From LGRD01 sp031378125 (GTDB lineage Bacteria; Pseudomonadota; Gammaproteobacteria; Burkholderiales; Burkholderiaceae_C), in NCBI GenBank assembly GCA_031378125.1, contig JANNDW010000121.1:1-9053 (forward strand): a DNA stretch of 9,053 nt, in the 5' to 3' direction. The notes beneath the pieces were generated by a model. It had not been told where the DNA came from. It saw only the letters and a program-made list of their open reading frames with translations, and ran no database searches. Shown here one piece after another: positions 1-6,994 of this stretch. Position 1 is the stretch's first letter. Every line of letters begins with the position of its first letter. Made by a program: the position numbers and the translations under genes.

Positions 1-140
1 GGGAGGTGAAGTGGTGGTTCAACGACGCCCACCTGGCAACCGGGTTGTTGAAACGCGCCTGGGCAAAGCGTTTGCCGGCTGCAACAGACGGTGACGAGGA
101 GCATGCGCTGTTTCTTGCCAAGGCCTGCCGGCTCGATTGA
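1..140 (+). CDS. C-terminal fragment of an unrecognised protein
   Basis: The reading frame beginning at base 3 is open from the left edge to a TGA at 138-140 and gives about 45 residues. It starts EVKWWFNDAHLATGLL and ends HALFLAKACRLD. The fragment is helical-looking and rich in Trp, Ala and Leu, without a motif I can assign. It is called coding because it is open in one frame up to a stop, with GC-rich third positions typical of the neighbours. The start and most of the gene lie outside the window. I do not recognise the family and suggest no function. Confidence 0.5.
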   Translation, partial: EVKWWFNDAHLATGLLKRAWAKRLPAATDGDEEHALFLAKACRLD

Positions 141-424
141 CGCTACGCGAATGCACAAGCAATGCCAGATCCATCCACACCGCCCTTCCGTCGAGCCGAC
201 ATCCCCAGGGTTGCCGGGTCGTGCCGCTCAGGTCATTCGTCAGGCATGGAAGCAGTGCGGTTGGGGACCGGCCCCTTGAGACACCACAGGAAGTCCAGCC
301 TATGCTTTGCGTCAACAACTACACGCAGGCGTACATCGACGAATGCCGTTCGAGCCGGCCGCCCGCGGCGAGCCACGGTCCGCCGGCTCAGCCCAAACGC
401 CAAGCATCACAAGGAGAGCGCCGC
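141..424. other. Intergenic stretch with a possible in-frame 5' extension of the GFA gene
   Basis: No independent gene is convincing here. The GFA reading frame stays open through this stretch. An ATG at 302 has a reasonable ribosome site (AGGAAG at 288-293, 8 nt before it) and would begin MLCVNNYTQAYIDECR, followed by a low-complexity Pro/Arg/Gln-rich linker into the GFA start. That beginning does not look like a GFA domain. It could be a short upstream peptide, a fused remnant of another small gene, or chance. A short GGGG/CCCC stem at 264-276 lacks a T-tract and is not called a terminator. Confidence 0.3.
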
Positions 425-784
425 ATGCTTACTGCCACCTGCCACTCTGGAGCGGTTCGGGTCGACGTGCCTCGCAGACCGCGCAGCCTGACCAACTGCA
501 ACTGCTCTGTCTGCCGCCGCTACGGCACCCTGTGGGCCTACTACAAGGGCTCGCAGGTCCGCGTCACCGGCCTACCCGGCGCAACCAGCGCGTATTCCTG
601 GGGAGACAAGTCGCTGCGGTTCGTCAGGTGTGGAACCTGCGGCTGCATCACCCACTGGGAGCGAATTCATCCGGCGAAAGAAAGCCGAATGGGCGTCAAC
701 GCGCGAAATTTTGAACCCAGTGCGCTCGGGCCTGTCCGCATTCGTCTGCTCGACGGTGCCTCCACATGGAGGTATGTCGACTGA
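425..784 (+). CDS. GFA / CENP-V family zinc protein (Mss4-like fold)
   Basis: This is a 119-residue protein of the glutathione-dependent formaldehyde-activating (GFA) family, small cytoplasmic beta-rich zinc proteins; most members have no proven substrate. The catalytic-zinc cluster CNCSVC is visible (C25, C27, C30), as is the second half of the structural site, CGTCGC (C69, C72). The usual N-terminal CHCG is CHSG here (C6, then S8), so one expected structural-zinc ligand is missing. The chosen start, ATG 425, has AAGGAG at 411-416 with 8-nt spacing and matches the usual family N-terminus. A longer start at ATG 302 would add 41 residues unlike the family. The gene is monocistronic as far as seen and converges on the acrylyl-CoA reductase gene, with 144 nt between their stops. 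The family call is firm; formaldehyde or glutathione activity is not implied. Confidence 0.88.
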   Translation: MLTATCHSGAVRVDVPRRPRSLTNCNCSVCRRYGTLWAYYKGSQVRVTGLPGATSAYSWGDKSLRFVRCGTCGCITHWERIHPAKESRMGVNARNFEPSALGPVRIRLLDGASTWRYVD

Positions 785-928
785 AGACCGCAGGGCCAGG
801 CGGGCGCCCAACGAGGCCATCGAGGGGTGTGCCGCACGCGAGGAGGAGAGATCCGCCCGCGGCCGCCGAGGCCAGCCCGAGCCGGTTGCCCAATCCGAGG
901 CATGGCCACCGGCGCGCCGACCCGCGCG

Positions 929-1921
<993 letters not shown>

Positions 1922-1928
1922 GAGCAGT

Positions 1929-1934
1929 CTCCTT
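1929..1934 (-). promoter_or_regulatory. Ribosome binding site of the acuI-like gene
   Basis: On the minus strand AAGGAG lies 7 nt before ATG 1921. It decides the start against the upstream in-frame ATG at 1948, which has no comparable site. Confidence 0.7.
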
Positions 1935-1944
1935 GGGTTGTCAT

Positions 1945-2892
1945 TCATCGAACGAAGCACGCGCGGAACTCCGCCAGCAGCCGCGCCGCATCGACCTCCA
2001 CGCACACCGATTGCGCGGGGAAGCCGTCCCAATCGGTGGCGCTGAACCGCTGGCCTTGCGGCGACTGGATCGTCTGCCCCACCGCCAGGCCCTCGGTCAC
2101 CACGCGCACCGCTCCCTTGCGAAACACAAAGGCCGACGGGTCGAGCGCGCAGGCCACTGCGCTGGCGTCGTGCGAATAGATGCCGCCGCCGGTGCGGGTG
2201 GTGTAGAAGTCTTCATAGCAGCGCGTGATGGCGCGGATGAAGCGGCCCTCAACGCCGCCGTCCCGGCCCAGCGCGTCGAGGTAGCCGGTGTGCATCAACA
2301 CCTGGTGCGTTACGTCCAGCCCGACCAGGGTGACCGGCCAGTCGGTGGTGAGCACCCGGTCGGCGGCATGCGGGTCGCAGAAGATGTTGGCCTCGGCCAC
2401 CGGCGTCACGTTGCCGCCGTGGCCGCGCAGGCCGAACGCGCCGCCCATCACCACCACCTGCCGCACATGGCGCGGCAACCCGGGGTCGTGCTGCAGCGCG
2501 AGCGCCAGGTTGGTGAGCGGGCCCACGGCCACCAGCGTCAGCGCGCCCGAATGGCGCCGCGCCATCGCGCTGATGAATTCGGGCGCAGGCAGATCGTCGG
2601 CCACCCGGTCGCGCGCGGCCGGCAGGCCCACGTTGCCCAAACCGTCGCGGCCGTGAATGTCTTCGGGGAAGCCTCGGGGCGGCAGCGCAAGTGCCTGCGC
2701 GGCGCCACGGGCCACCGGGGCGTCAATGGCGAAGCGTTCGCACAACGCCAGCGCGTTGGCGGTGGTGGTGGCGATCGAGGCGTTGCCGAACACGGTGGTG
2801 ATGCCCACCAGCTCGGCGCGCGGGTCGCGCGCGAGCATCAGCAGCGCCATCGCGTCGTCGATGCCGGGGTCGGTGTCGAAGAGGATCTTCAT
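1945..2892 (-). CDS. Nucleoside hydrolase (IunH family)
   Basis: This 315-residue enzyme hydrolyses the N-glycosidic bond of nucleosides to free base and ribose. The N-terminal Ca2+/ribose motif DTDPGIDDAM is at 6-15 (D8, D12, D13), GRDGLG at 81-86, and VGPLTNLAL at 123-131. The ribose-binding stretch N161...E167-A-N169...D173 is intact, and H241-D242 supplies the late Ca2+ ligand and the active-site His. These positions match those of the classical inosine-uridine hydrolase closely, so it should be active; base preference cannot be read. ATG 2892 is chosen because MKILFDTDPG is the family N-terminus. I see no Shine-Dalgarno there, and the stop of the upstream methyltransferase lies only 34 nt away, so it is probably expressed by read-through from that gene or from a promoter inside it. 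Downstream comes the acuI-like gene. Together with ribokinase and adenosine kinase further upstream it makes a nucleoside salvage set. Confidence 0.93.
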   Translation of the reverse strand: MKILFDTDPGIDDAMALLMLARDPRAELVGITTVFGNASIATTTANALALCERFAIDAPVARGAAQALALPPRGFPEDIHGRDGLGNVGLPAARDRVADDLPAPEFISAMARRHSGALTLVAVGPLTNLALALQHDPGLPRHVRQVVVMGGAFGLRGHGGNVTPVAEANIFCDPHAADRVLTTDWPVTLVGLDVTHQVLMHTGYLDALGRDGGVEGRFIRAITRCYEDFYTTRTGGGIYSHDASAVACALDPSAFVFRKGAVRVVTEGLAVGQTIQSPQGQRFSATDWDGFPAQSVCVEVDAARLLAEFRACFVR

Positions 2893-2926
2893 CGCTTGGG
2901 CGGTATCGCTTTCAACCGGGCCAGCG

Positions 2927-3901
2927 CTATTCTCTGAACCTGAATTTGCTTGCTTCCAGGTATTCCTCAAGCAGCTCTATTGCCACCCACCGTCGGCCTA
3001 AGCGCTCGGCGACTGCGCCAGCTGTGTTGGAGCCAGCGAACGGATCGACGACGAGGTCCCCCTCGTCAGTCAGTAGCTTGAAAAAGAACTCTGGCAGCGC
3101 TGCCGGGAAACGGGCCGGGTGAATTTTGATGCCTGCTTGTTTGCAGCGTACGGTGTATGGATCGTTGGCTGAGTTGTTGCCCGCGATCAGCATTTCGTTC
3201 GCGTTCTGATCTTCCAACACGTTAGATGGAATCGAGCCACCAGCTTCGATCTTGTCAAATGACGTCGTGATGTTGTGACCTGAGGGTCGCACCGCCGCCT
3301 TCAGGCCCTTCTTCGCGAGCCGGTACATGTCCGCGCTGTAGGGCCGCAACACCCTGCGGTTATCAGCTTTCGGAAAAGGAGTCTTGGACAACCACCAAAC
3401 ATGTTCGACGGAGTCCTTGATTCGAACGCGGCGAACGGTGACCCACTCCGCCGGCACCGGCATCTTCGCCGGGTTGTACCAGTAGCACTCCTGGGCGAGG
3501 TGGAAGCCGAGTTCTTCCACCAGGGCAATCATCAGTTTGAAGTGGTACAGCGAGCGGGTCGGCTCACCAGGGTTCCAGCTGCCTCCGATGTTCAGCACGA
3601 AGCTGCCGTCATCGGTCAACACCCGGTGAATTTCCCGGGCGAAAGTTAAGAACCACTCGACGTAGTCGGCCTTGCTGACGTTTCCATACTCCTTCTTGAA
3701 ATGGAGCGCATAGGGTGGTGACGTGAACACGAGATTCACTGAATCGTCCGGCATCGCCTTCAACAGTTCGCGCGAGTCACCCAAATAGGCGGCGCCCATC
3801 GTCGTTTCATAAAACGACTCGACATCCGTCACCAAGCCTCGCGGGTGCTCCTGGGTGGGCGCGAAGAGGCTTGTTTGCGGAGCATCGAGGAACTTGTTCA
3901 T
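2927..3901 (-). CDS. Type II DNA methyltransferase, beta class, PvuII-like (probable N4-cytosine)
   Basis: This 324-residue protein would transfer a methyl group from S-adenosylmethionine to a specific DNA site. The beta-class order is visible: catalytic motif IV TSPPY at 60-64 (the form common in m4C enzymes), target-recognition region about 185-255, motif X region HPARFPAALPEFF at 261-273, and SAM motif I DPFAGSNTAG at 286-295. From memory it resembles M.PvuII throughout: TSPPYAL..KKEYGN, YWYNP, VWWLSKT, RPSGH, GGSIP and HPARFP all have counterparts. CAGCTG is therefore a possible target, but enzymes with other targets share these motifs. The start at ATG 3901 has no clear Shine-Dalgarno. 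It diverges from the helix-turn-helix/nuclease pair, and its GC content is well below that of the neighbours, suggesting acquisition. Its stop (TAG, 2927-2929) is 34 nt before the nucleoside hydrolase start. Confidence 0.93.
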   Translation of the reverse strand: MNKFLDAPQTSLFAPTQEHPRGLVTDVESFYETTMGAAYLGDSRELLKAMPDDSVNLVFTSPPYALHFKKEYGNVSKADYVEWFLTFAREIHRVLTDDGSFVLNIGGSWNPGEPTRSLYHFKLMIALVEELGFHLAQECYWYNPAKMPVPAEWVTVRRVRIKDSVEHVWWLSKTPFPKADNRRVLRPYSADMYRLAKKGLKAAVRPSGHNITTSFDKIEAGGSIPSNVLEDQNANEMLIAGNNSANDPYTVRCKQAGIKIHPARFPAALPEFFFKLLTDEGDLVVDPFAGSNTAGAVAERLGRRWVAIELLEEYLEASKFRFRE

Positions 3902-3919
3902 TGGGTCGACGTTTGGGCG

Positions 3920-3947
3920 TTGCGTATCATGCAGCGAACCATTGTAT
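3920..3947 (+). promoter_or_regulatory. Weak candidate promoter for the helix-turn-helix/nuclease operon
   Basis: TTGCGT (3920-3925) and TTGTAT (3942-3947) are spaced by 16 nt. The match to consensus is modest. A start near 3954-3958 would give an almost leaderless transcript, which fits the absence of a Shine-Dalgarno before ATG 3965. The -10 overlaps the left arm of the inverted repeat. Confidence 0.25.
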
Positions 3948-3967
3948 CAATGAATTAGTTTACAATG
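3940..3967. repeat. Perfect 7-bp inverted repeat, candidate operator of the R-M module
   Basis: CATTGTA (3940-3946) and TACAATG (3961-3967) are exact reverse complements separated by 14 nt of AT-rich sequence. The distance between arm centres is 21 bp, two helical turns, which suits a dimeric regulator. The left arm covers the predicted -10 of the methyltransferase promoter. The right arm touches its -35 and contains the ATG of the helix-turn-helix gene. Its function as an operator is inferred from position only. Confidence 0.5.
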
Positions 3968-3971
3968 TCAA
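3941..3971 (-). promoter_or_regulatory. Predicted sigma70-type promoter of the methyltransferase gene
   Basis: Read on the minus strand there is a consensus -35 TTGACA (3971-3966) and a near-consensus -10 TACAAT (3946-3941) separated by 19 nt, a wide spacer. Transcription would start near 3934 and leave a leader of about 33 nt before ATG 3901. The -35 lies inside the first codons of the divergent helix-turn-helix gene, so the two transcription units overlap face to face. Confidence 0.45.
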
Positions 3972-4186
3972 CCCAATATTTGCGCGCAATCGACCCTGCG
4001 GCCTGGATCAGTCAGGCTGAGGCGGCGAGGCTTCGCGCTGTCTCACGTCAGGCGATCGCCAAGTTGGTCAGCAACGGCCGATTGCGCACACTGGAAGTCG
4101 GCGGGCGCACTTTCGTGAGTCGTGCAGATGTGCTCGCATTCGAGCCGAACCCGCCGGGGCGGCCCAAAGGGTCTGGGCATGGGTGA
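3965..4186 (+). CDS. Small excisionase/MerR-like helix-turn-helix protein, candidate controller of the R-M module
   Basis: The 73-residue protein carries one DNA-binding domain at about 14-60: WISQAEAARLRAVSRQAI, then KLVSNGRLRTLEVGGRTFVS, then RADVLAFEP. This is the helix-turn-helix plus small wing of the excisionase/MerR-like (HTH_17) type: the 'QAEAARL..VSRQAI' pair, then the 'G.L.....GGR.FV...D' hairpin. A Pro/Gly-rich basic tail follows (PPGRPKGSGHG). It is not the Xre-like fold of classical C proteins of PvuII-type systems, yet it sits where a C gene would be: first gene of the nuclease operon, divergent from the methyltransferase, with its stop overlapping the nuclease start by 8 nt. 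Its ATG lies within the inverted repeat and has no Shine-Dalgarno, suggesting leaderless or nearly leaderless translation. A regulatory role is inferred from context. It could instead assist DNA recognition by the nuclease. Confidence 0.8.
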   Translation: MSTQYLRAIDPAAWISQAEAARLRAVSRQAIAKLVSNGRLRTLEVGGRTFVSRADVLAFEPNPPGRPKGSGHG

Positions 4187-4919
4187 GGCCACCCTCGCCT
4201 CCATTCGGGAACTGCTCGCAACGTGCTCGATCGAGGAACAGGAAGTCCTGTTCCGTGAACTGCGCGCGCGGCACCTGATCCATGAGTTTGAGGAGATCAT
4301 CGGCGCACCGGCAGAGATGATCCTTGAAGCTGTGCACCGAGCGCCAGAGCTGACGAGGCGGATGCTGCGAGGCGTAATCGCTGATGCTTCGTTTCGGCAG
4401 CACGTTGTCCGATCCCTCGATGTATTCGGTTGGAGGGACGTAACTCCGGTAGGGAACTTCGCCTATGACTACAAGCTGGACGATGGCGCCGGGGCGGTGA
4501 CGGTGCAAGTCAAGCTGCAACGCAGCGCGAGGGGCGCACCTGTCGTCAAGCGCGGTGAGCGCTACGGCTTCGACGAAATGGTCCACATTGTCGAGACACA
4601 AAAGACTCGCACCGGCACCGACGGCGATGACAGCCAGACGCGCCCATATCGCTATGGAGAGTTCGATGTCCTTGCCGTGTCCATGCAGCCCTCAACAGGC
4701 AAGTGGGACCGCTACATGTACGCGCCCGGACGGTGGCTGTTGCCAGGTCGAAACGTCGGCGAGATGGCGACCTTGCAGCCAGTGGCGATGAGCCCAAACG
4801 AGTTTTGGACAGACGACTTCAAGATCGCTGCGCAGCGGTTCCGGGCGAGCGAGATCGGTCGGCCAATGAAGGATTCCGCACCAGCCAAAGGAAAGGTTGT
4901 TCGTCGCGCAAAACCGTGA
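4179..4919 (+). CDS. Probable type II restriction endonuclease with a D...QxK variant of the PD-(D/E)xK core
   Basis: The 246-residue protein is probably the cleavage partner of the divergent methyltransferase. The N-terminal 80 residues look helical. A likely nuclease core follows: GWRDVTPVGNFAYDYKLDD (84-102; D97, D101 or D102 as first acidic residue), then strand VTVQVKLQR (107-115) with Q110-V-K112 where most families have E-x-K. The D...QxK form is known from the Mrr-type branch of this fold. Later blocks are YRYGEFDVLAVS (157-168) and GRWLLPG (184-190). I see no resemblance to R.PvuII (157 aa) and cannot name the family. ATG 4179 is chosen: AAGGG at 4167-4171, 7-nt spacing, and an 8-nt overlap with the previous stop (ATGGGTGA). 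An in-frame ATG at 4122 would overlap the regulator by 65 nt. The nuclease call rests on context plus a partial motif; the specificity is unknown. Confidence 0.72.
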   Translation: MGEATLASIRELLATCSIEEQEVLFRELRARHLIHEFEEIIGAPAEMILEAVHRAPELTRRMLRGVIADASFRQHVVRSLDVFGWRDVTPVGNFAYDYKLDDGAGAVTVQVKLQRSARGAPVVKRGERYGFDEMVHIVETQKTRTGTDGDDSQTRPYRYGEFDVLAVSMQPSTGKWDRYMYAPGRWLLPGRNVGEMATLQPVAMSPNEFWTDDFKIAAQRFRASEIGRPMKDSAPAKGKVVRRAKP

Positions 4920-5010
4920 GCCGGACTGCCAATAGTAGATTCTTGGACGGCAGAAGAGATAAGAGCGGCAAAGGGAACCGAGCCGCAGGGGTCACATCGA
5001 TGCTGTATCG

Positions 5011-5034
5011 ACACACGCGTTGAAGCGCGTGTGT
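5011..5034. terminator. Hairpin between convergent genes, possible bidirectional terminator
   Basis: ACACACGCG (5011-5019) and CGCGTGTGT (5026-5034) form a perfect 9-bp stem around the loop TTGAAG. It lies between the stop of the nuclease gene (+) and the stop of ribokinase (-), which converge. No T-tract follows on either strand, so intrinsic termination would be imperfect. It also lies just outside the right edge of the R-M module. The remaining bases from 4920 to 5045 show no gene. Confidence 0.45.
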
Positions 5035-5045
5035 GCGCCCGTTCA

Positions 5046-5993
5046 TCAGGAGAGTTGCTGCGCCAGCCGCTGCGCCACCTCGGCCCGCGTCGGCATCGCG
5101 GCCTGCGCGCCGCGCCGCGTCACCGCAATCGAGGCCGCCGCCTGGCCCCAGCGCAGCGCCTCGGCGGCCGGCCAGCCTTGGGCGAGAGCGGCGGCGAGCA
5201 CGCCGACGAAGGTGTCGCCGGCGCCGGTGCTGTCAACCGCGGTCACCGCGGCCGTGGTGTGGTGGACGACGCCGTCGGCGCTGGCATGCACCAGGCCGTT
5301 GGCGCCGAGCGTGATCACCGCGTCTGGCGGGCCGAGCGCGCGCAGCGCAAGCGCGGCCGCGCGGGCCTGCAAGACGTCGTCGACCGGCTTGCCGAGCAGC
5401 ACCCTCGCCTCGCCCTCGTTGACCACCAGCCATTGCACCGATTCGAGTTGCCGCGCCGCCAGCACAGCCGCGGGCGCGGCGTTCAACAAGCTGATGGCAC
5501 CGGCGCGGCGCGCCATGTCGAGGGCGTGAAACACCGTGGCCTGCGGCGTTTCGAGCTGGGCCACCACCACACGGGCCGCGCGCAGCCGCGCAGCGGCTTC
5601 GTCGACGTGCCGCGGGCGCAAGCCGTGATTGGCGCCGGGCACCACGACGATGCTGTTCTCGCCGTCACGCGCGACCATGATGAACGCCACGCCGGTGGGC
5701 AGCGTTTCATCGACACCGACCGAGCTGGCGTCGATGCCTTCGCGCCGCAATGCGGCCAGCAGCCGCCGCCCATGCTCGTCGTTGCCGATCCAGCCCAACA
5801 TCGCAACCCGCGCGCCGATGCGCGCCGCCGCCACCGCCTGGTTGGCGCCCTTGCCACCGGGGTCGGTCGCAAAGCCGTCACCGGTCAAGGTTTCACCGGG
5901 CTGCGGCAGGCGCGGCGCGTGCACCACCAGGTCGATGTTGAGGCTGCCGACCACCAGCACATCACATGCAACGGGAGCGGGTGTCGAACTCAT
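5046..5993 (-). CDS. rbsK: Ribokinase (PfkB family)
   Basis: This 315-residue cytoplasmic kinase would phosphorylate ribose to ribose-5-phosphate with ATP. Ribokinase hallmarks are in order: GSLNIDLVV at 16-24 (N19, D21, ribose contacts), the glycine-rich lid motif GGKGANQA at 46-53, GVAFIMVARDGENSIVVVPG at 101-120, NEGEA at 192-196 (Mg/phosphate NxxE), ITLGANG at 227-233, and the PfkB signature DSTGAGDTF at 254-262 with D260 as catalytic base. The end, VTRRGAQAAMPTRAEV, is typical. ATG 5993 is chosen because CDVLVVGSLNID follows at the usual distance; the ribosome site is weak (GGTGG further upstream). It lies 59 nt downstream of the adenosine kinase gene and is probably cotranscribed with it. 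Ribose freed by the nucleoside hydrolase is its likely substrate. That gene now lies about 2.1 kb away, beyond the R-M module. Confidence 0.93.
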   Translation of the reverse strand: MSSTPAPVACDVLVVGSLNIDLVVHAPRLPQPGETLTGDGFATDPGGKGANQAVAAARIGARVAMLGWIGNDEHGRRLLAALRREGIDASSVGVDETLPTGVAFIMVARDGENSIVVVPGANHGLRPRHVDEAAARLRAARVVVAQLETPQATVFHALDMARRAGAISLLNAAPAAVLAARQLESVQWLVVNEGEARVLLGKPVDDVLQARAAALALRALGPPDAVITLGANGLVHASADGVVHHTTAAVTAVDSTGAGDTFVGVLAAALAQGWPAAEALRWGQAAASIAVTRRGAQAAMPTRAEVAQRLAQQLS

Positions 5994-6052
5994 CGTGACT
6001 GTCCACCAAGGGCGGTTGCCGACGCCGAGCCAGCCGCCTGCCTTTCGCGCCC

Positions 6053-6994
6053 CTAGAAGGGCCAAGCCCCGTAGTGCGCCTCGTACTGCGCGCGAATCTG
6101 CGCCAGCGTGGGCTGGTGGTTCTGGCAGCCCAGCACGGCGATCTTGATCGAGCCCAGCACACTGCCCAGTTGCGCGCCCTTCAGCAAGGGCTGCCCTTTG
6201 GCCAGCGCCAGCAACAGGCCGGCGCGGTAGGCGTCGCCGCAGCCGGTTGGGTCTTGCACCGCCTCGGCCTTGACCGGCGCCACGCGGTGCTCGGCGCCAC
6301 GTTCACGCACCACCGAGCCTTGCTCGCCCAGCGTGACGATCAGCGTGGGCACCCGTTTGGCCAGCTCGACGAGCGAAAGGCCGGTCTTGTCGGCGATCAA
6401 CTCGGCTTCATAGTCGTTGCACACCAGCGCCGGCGCGCGTTCGATCATCTCCAGCAACTCCGGCCCGGAGAACAGCAGGATGTTCTGGCCCGGGTCCAGA
6501 ATGAACGGCAGTTTGGCATCGGCCATTTGCCGCGTGTGCAACTGCATCGCGTCCTTGGAGTCCGGCCCGACGATGCCGCAGCCAACCTTGCCGGCTTGCG
6601 CCACCGCGATCTGCGCCGACAGGCCCATCGCCCCCGGGTGAAACCCGGCCAGTTGGTTGTTGTGCAGGTCGGTGACGATAAAACACTGCGCGGTGTACGA
6701 GTCCTTGGCCTCGATCAGGCAGCTGTCGTCGATGCCCCAGCGCTTGTAGTGTTCGCGATAGGGCCCGAAGTCGTCGCCGACCATGCCGATGGGCACCGGC
6801 TCGCCGCCGATCAGCTTGTAGTTGTAGGCAATGTTGCCAGCGCAGCCGCCGTATTCGCGCCGCATGCGCGGCGACAGGAACGACAGGTTGATCTTGTGGA
6901 TCTGGTCGGGAAGGATGTGGTCGGTGAATTTGCCGTCGAACACCATGATGGTGTCGTAGGCCATCGAGGCAGCGATCGCGGCGCGCAGGGTCAT
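6053..6994 (-). CDS. Adenosine-kinase-like PfkB family carbohydrate kinase
   Basis: The 313-residue PfkB enzyme resembles the bacterial adenosine kinase branch, which converts adenosine to AMP with ATP. Support comes from SMAYDTIMVFDGKF at 10-23 with HILPDQIH at 26-33, GGCAGNIAYN at 49-58 (purine/ribose pocket), NDYEAE at 193-198, and DPTGCGDAYRAG at 248-259, where D254 is the catalytic base. The signature reads TGCGD rather than TGAGD. ATG 6994 is chosen because the residues up to MAYDTIMVF align with the usual family start. There is no Shine-Dalgarno, but the ATG overlaps the stop of a 43-codon upstream ORF as ATGA, which suggests translational coupling. With ribokinase downstream and nucleoside hydrolase nearby it fits purine nucleoside salvage. 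Adenosine is the best guess; another nucleoside or sugar is possible. Confidence 0.88.
   Translation of the reverse strand: MTLRAAIAASMAYDTIMVFDGKFTDHILPDQIHKINLSFLSPRMRREYGGCAGNIAYNYKLIGGEPVPIGMVGDDFGPYREHYKRWGIDDSCLIEAKDSYTAQCFIVTDLHNNQLAGFHPGAMGLSAQIAVAQAGKVGCGIVGPDSKDAMQLHTRQMADAKLPFILDPGQNILLFSGPELLEMIERAPALVCNDYEAELIADKTGLSLVELAKRVPTLIVTLGEQGSVVRERGAEHRVAPVKAEAVQDPTGCGDAYRAGLLLALAKGQPLLKGAQLGSVLGSIKIAVLGCQNHQPTLAQIRAQYEAHYGAWPF

Noticed and set aside
1933..2937. 334-codon plus-strand frame opposite the nucleoside hydrolase
   Set aside because: It is antisense to a gene with intact active-site motifs, and its composition (His, Arg, Gly, Ala) is typical of a shadow frame.
4122..4178. Longer start for the nuclease gene at ATG 4122
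   Set aside because: It would overlap the regulator by 65 nt and add 19 basic residues read from regulator-coding sequence. ATG 4179 has a ribosome site and a normal short overlap.
2893..5045. Direct repeats or target-site duplications flanking the R-M module
   Set aside because: I compared the edges 2893-2926 and 4920-5045 by eye and found no convincing repeat, transposase or tRNA attachment site, so no mobile element is called.
5031..6056. 341-codon plus-strand frame opposite ribokinase
   Set aside because: It is a shadow of the ribokinase gene, with no recognisable domain and no ribosome site.
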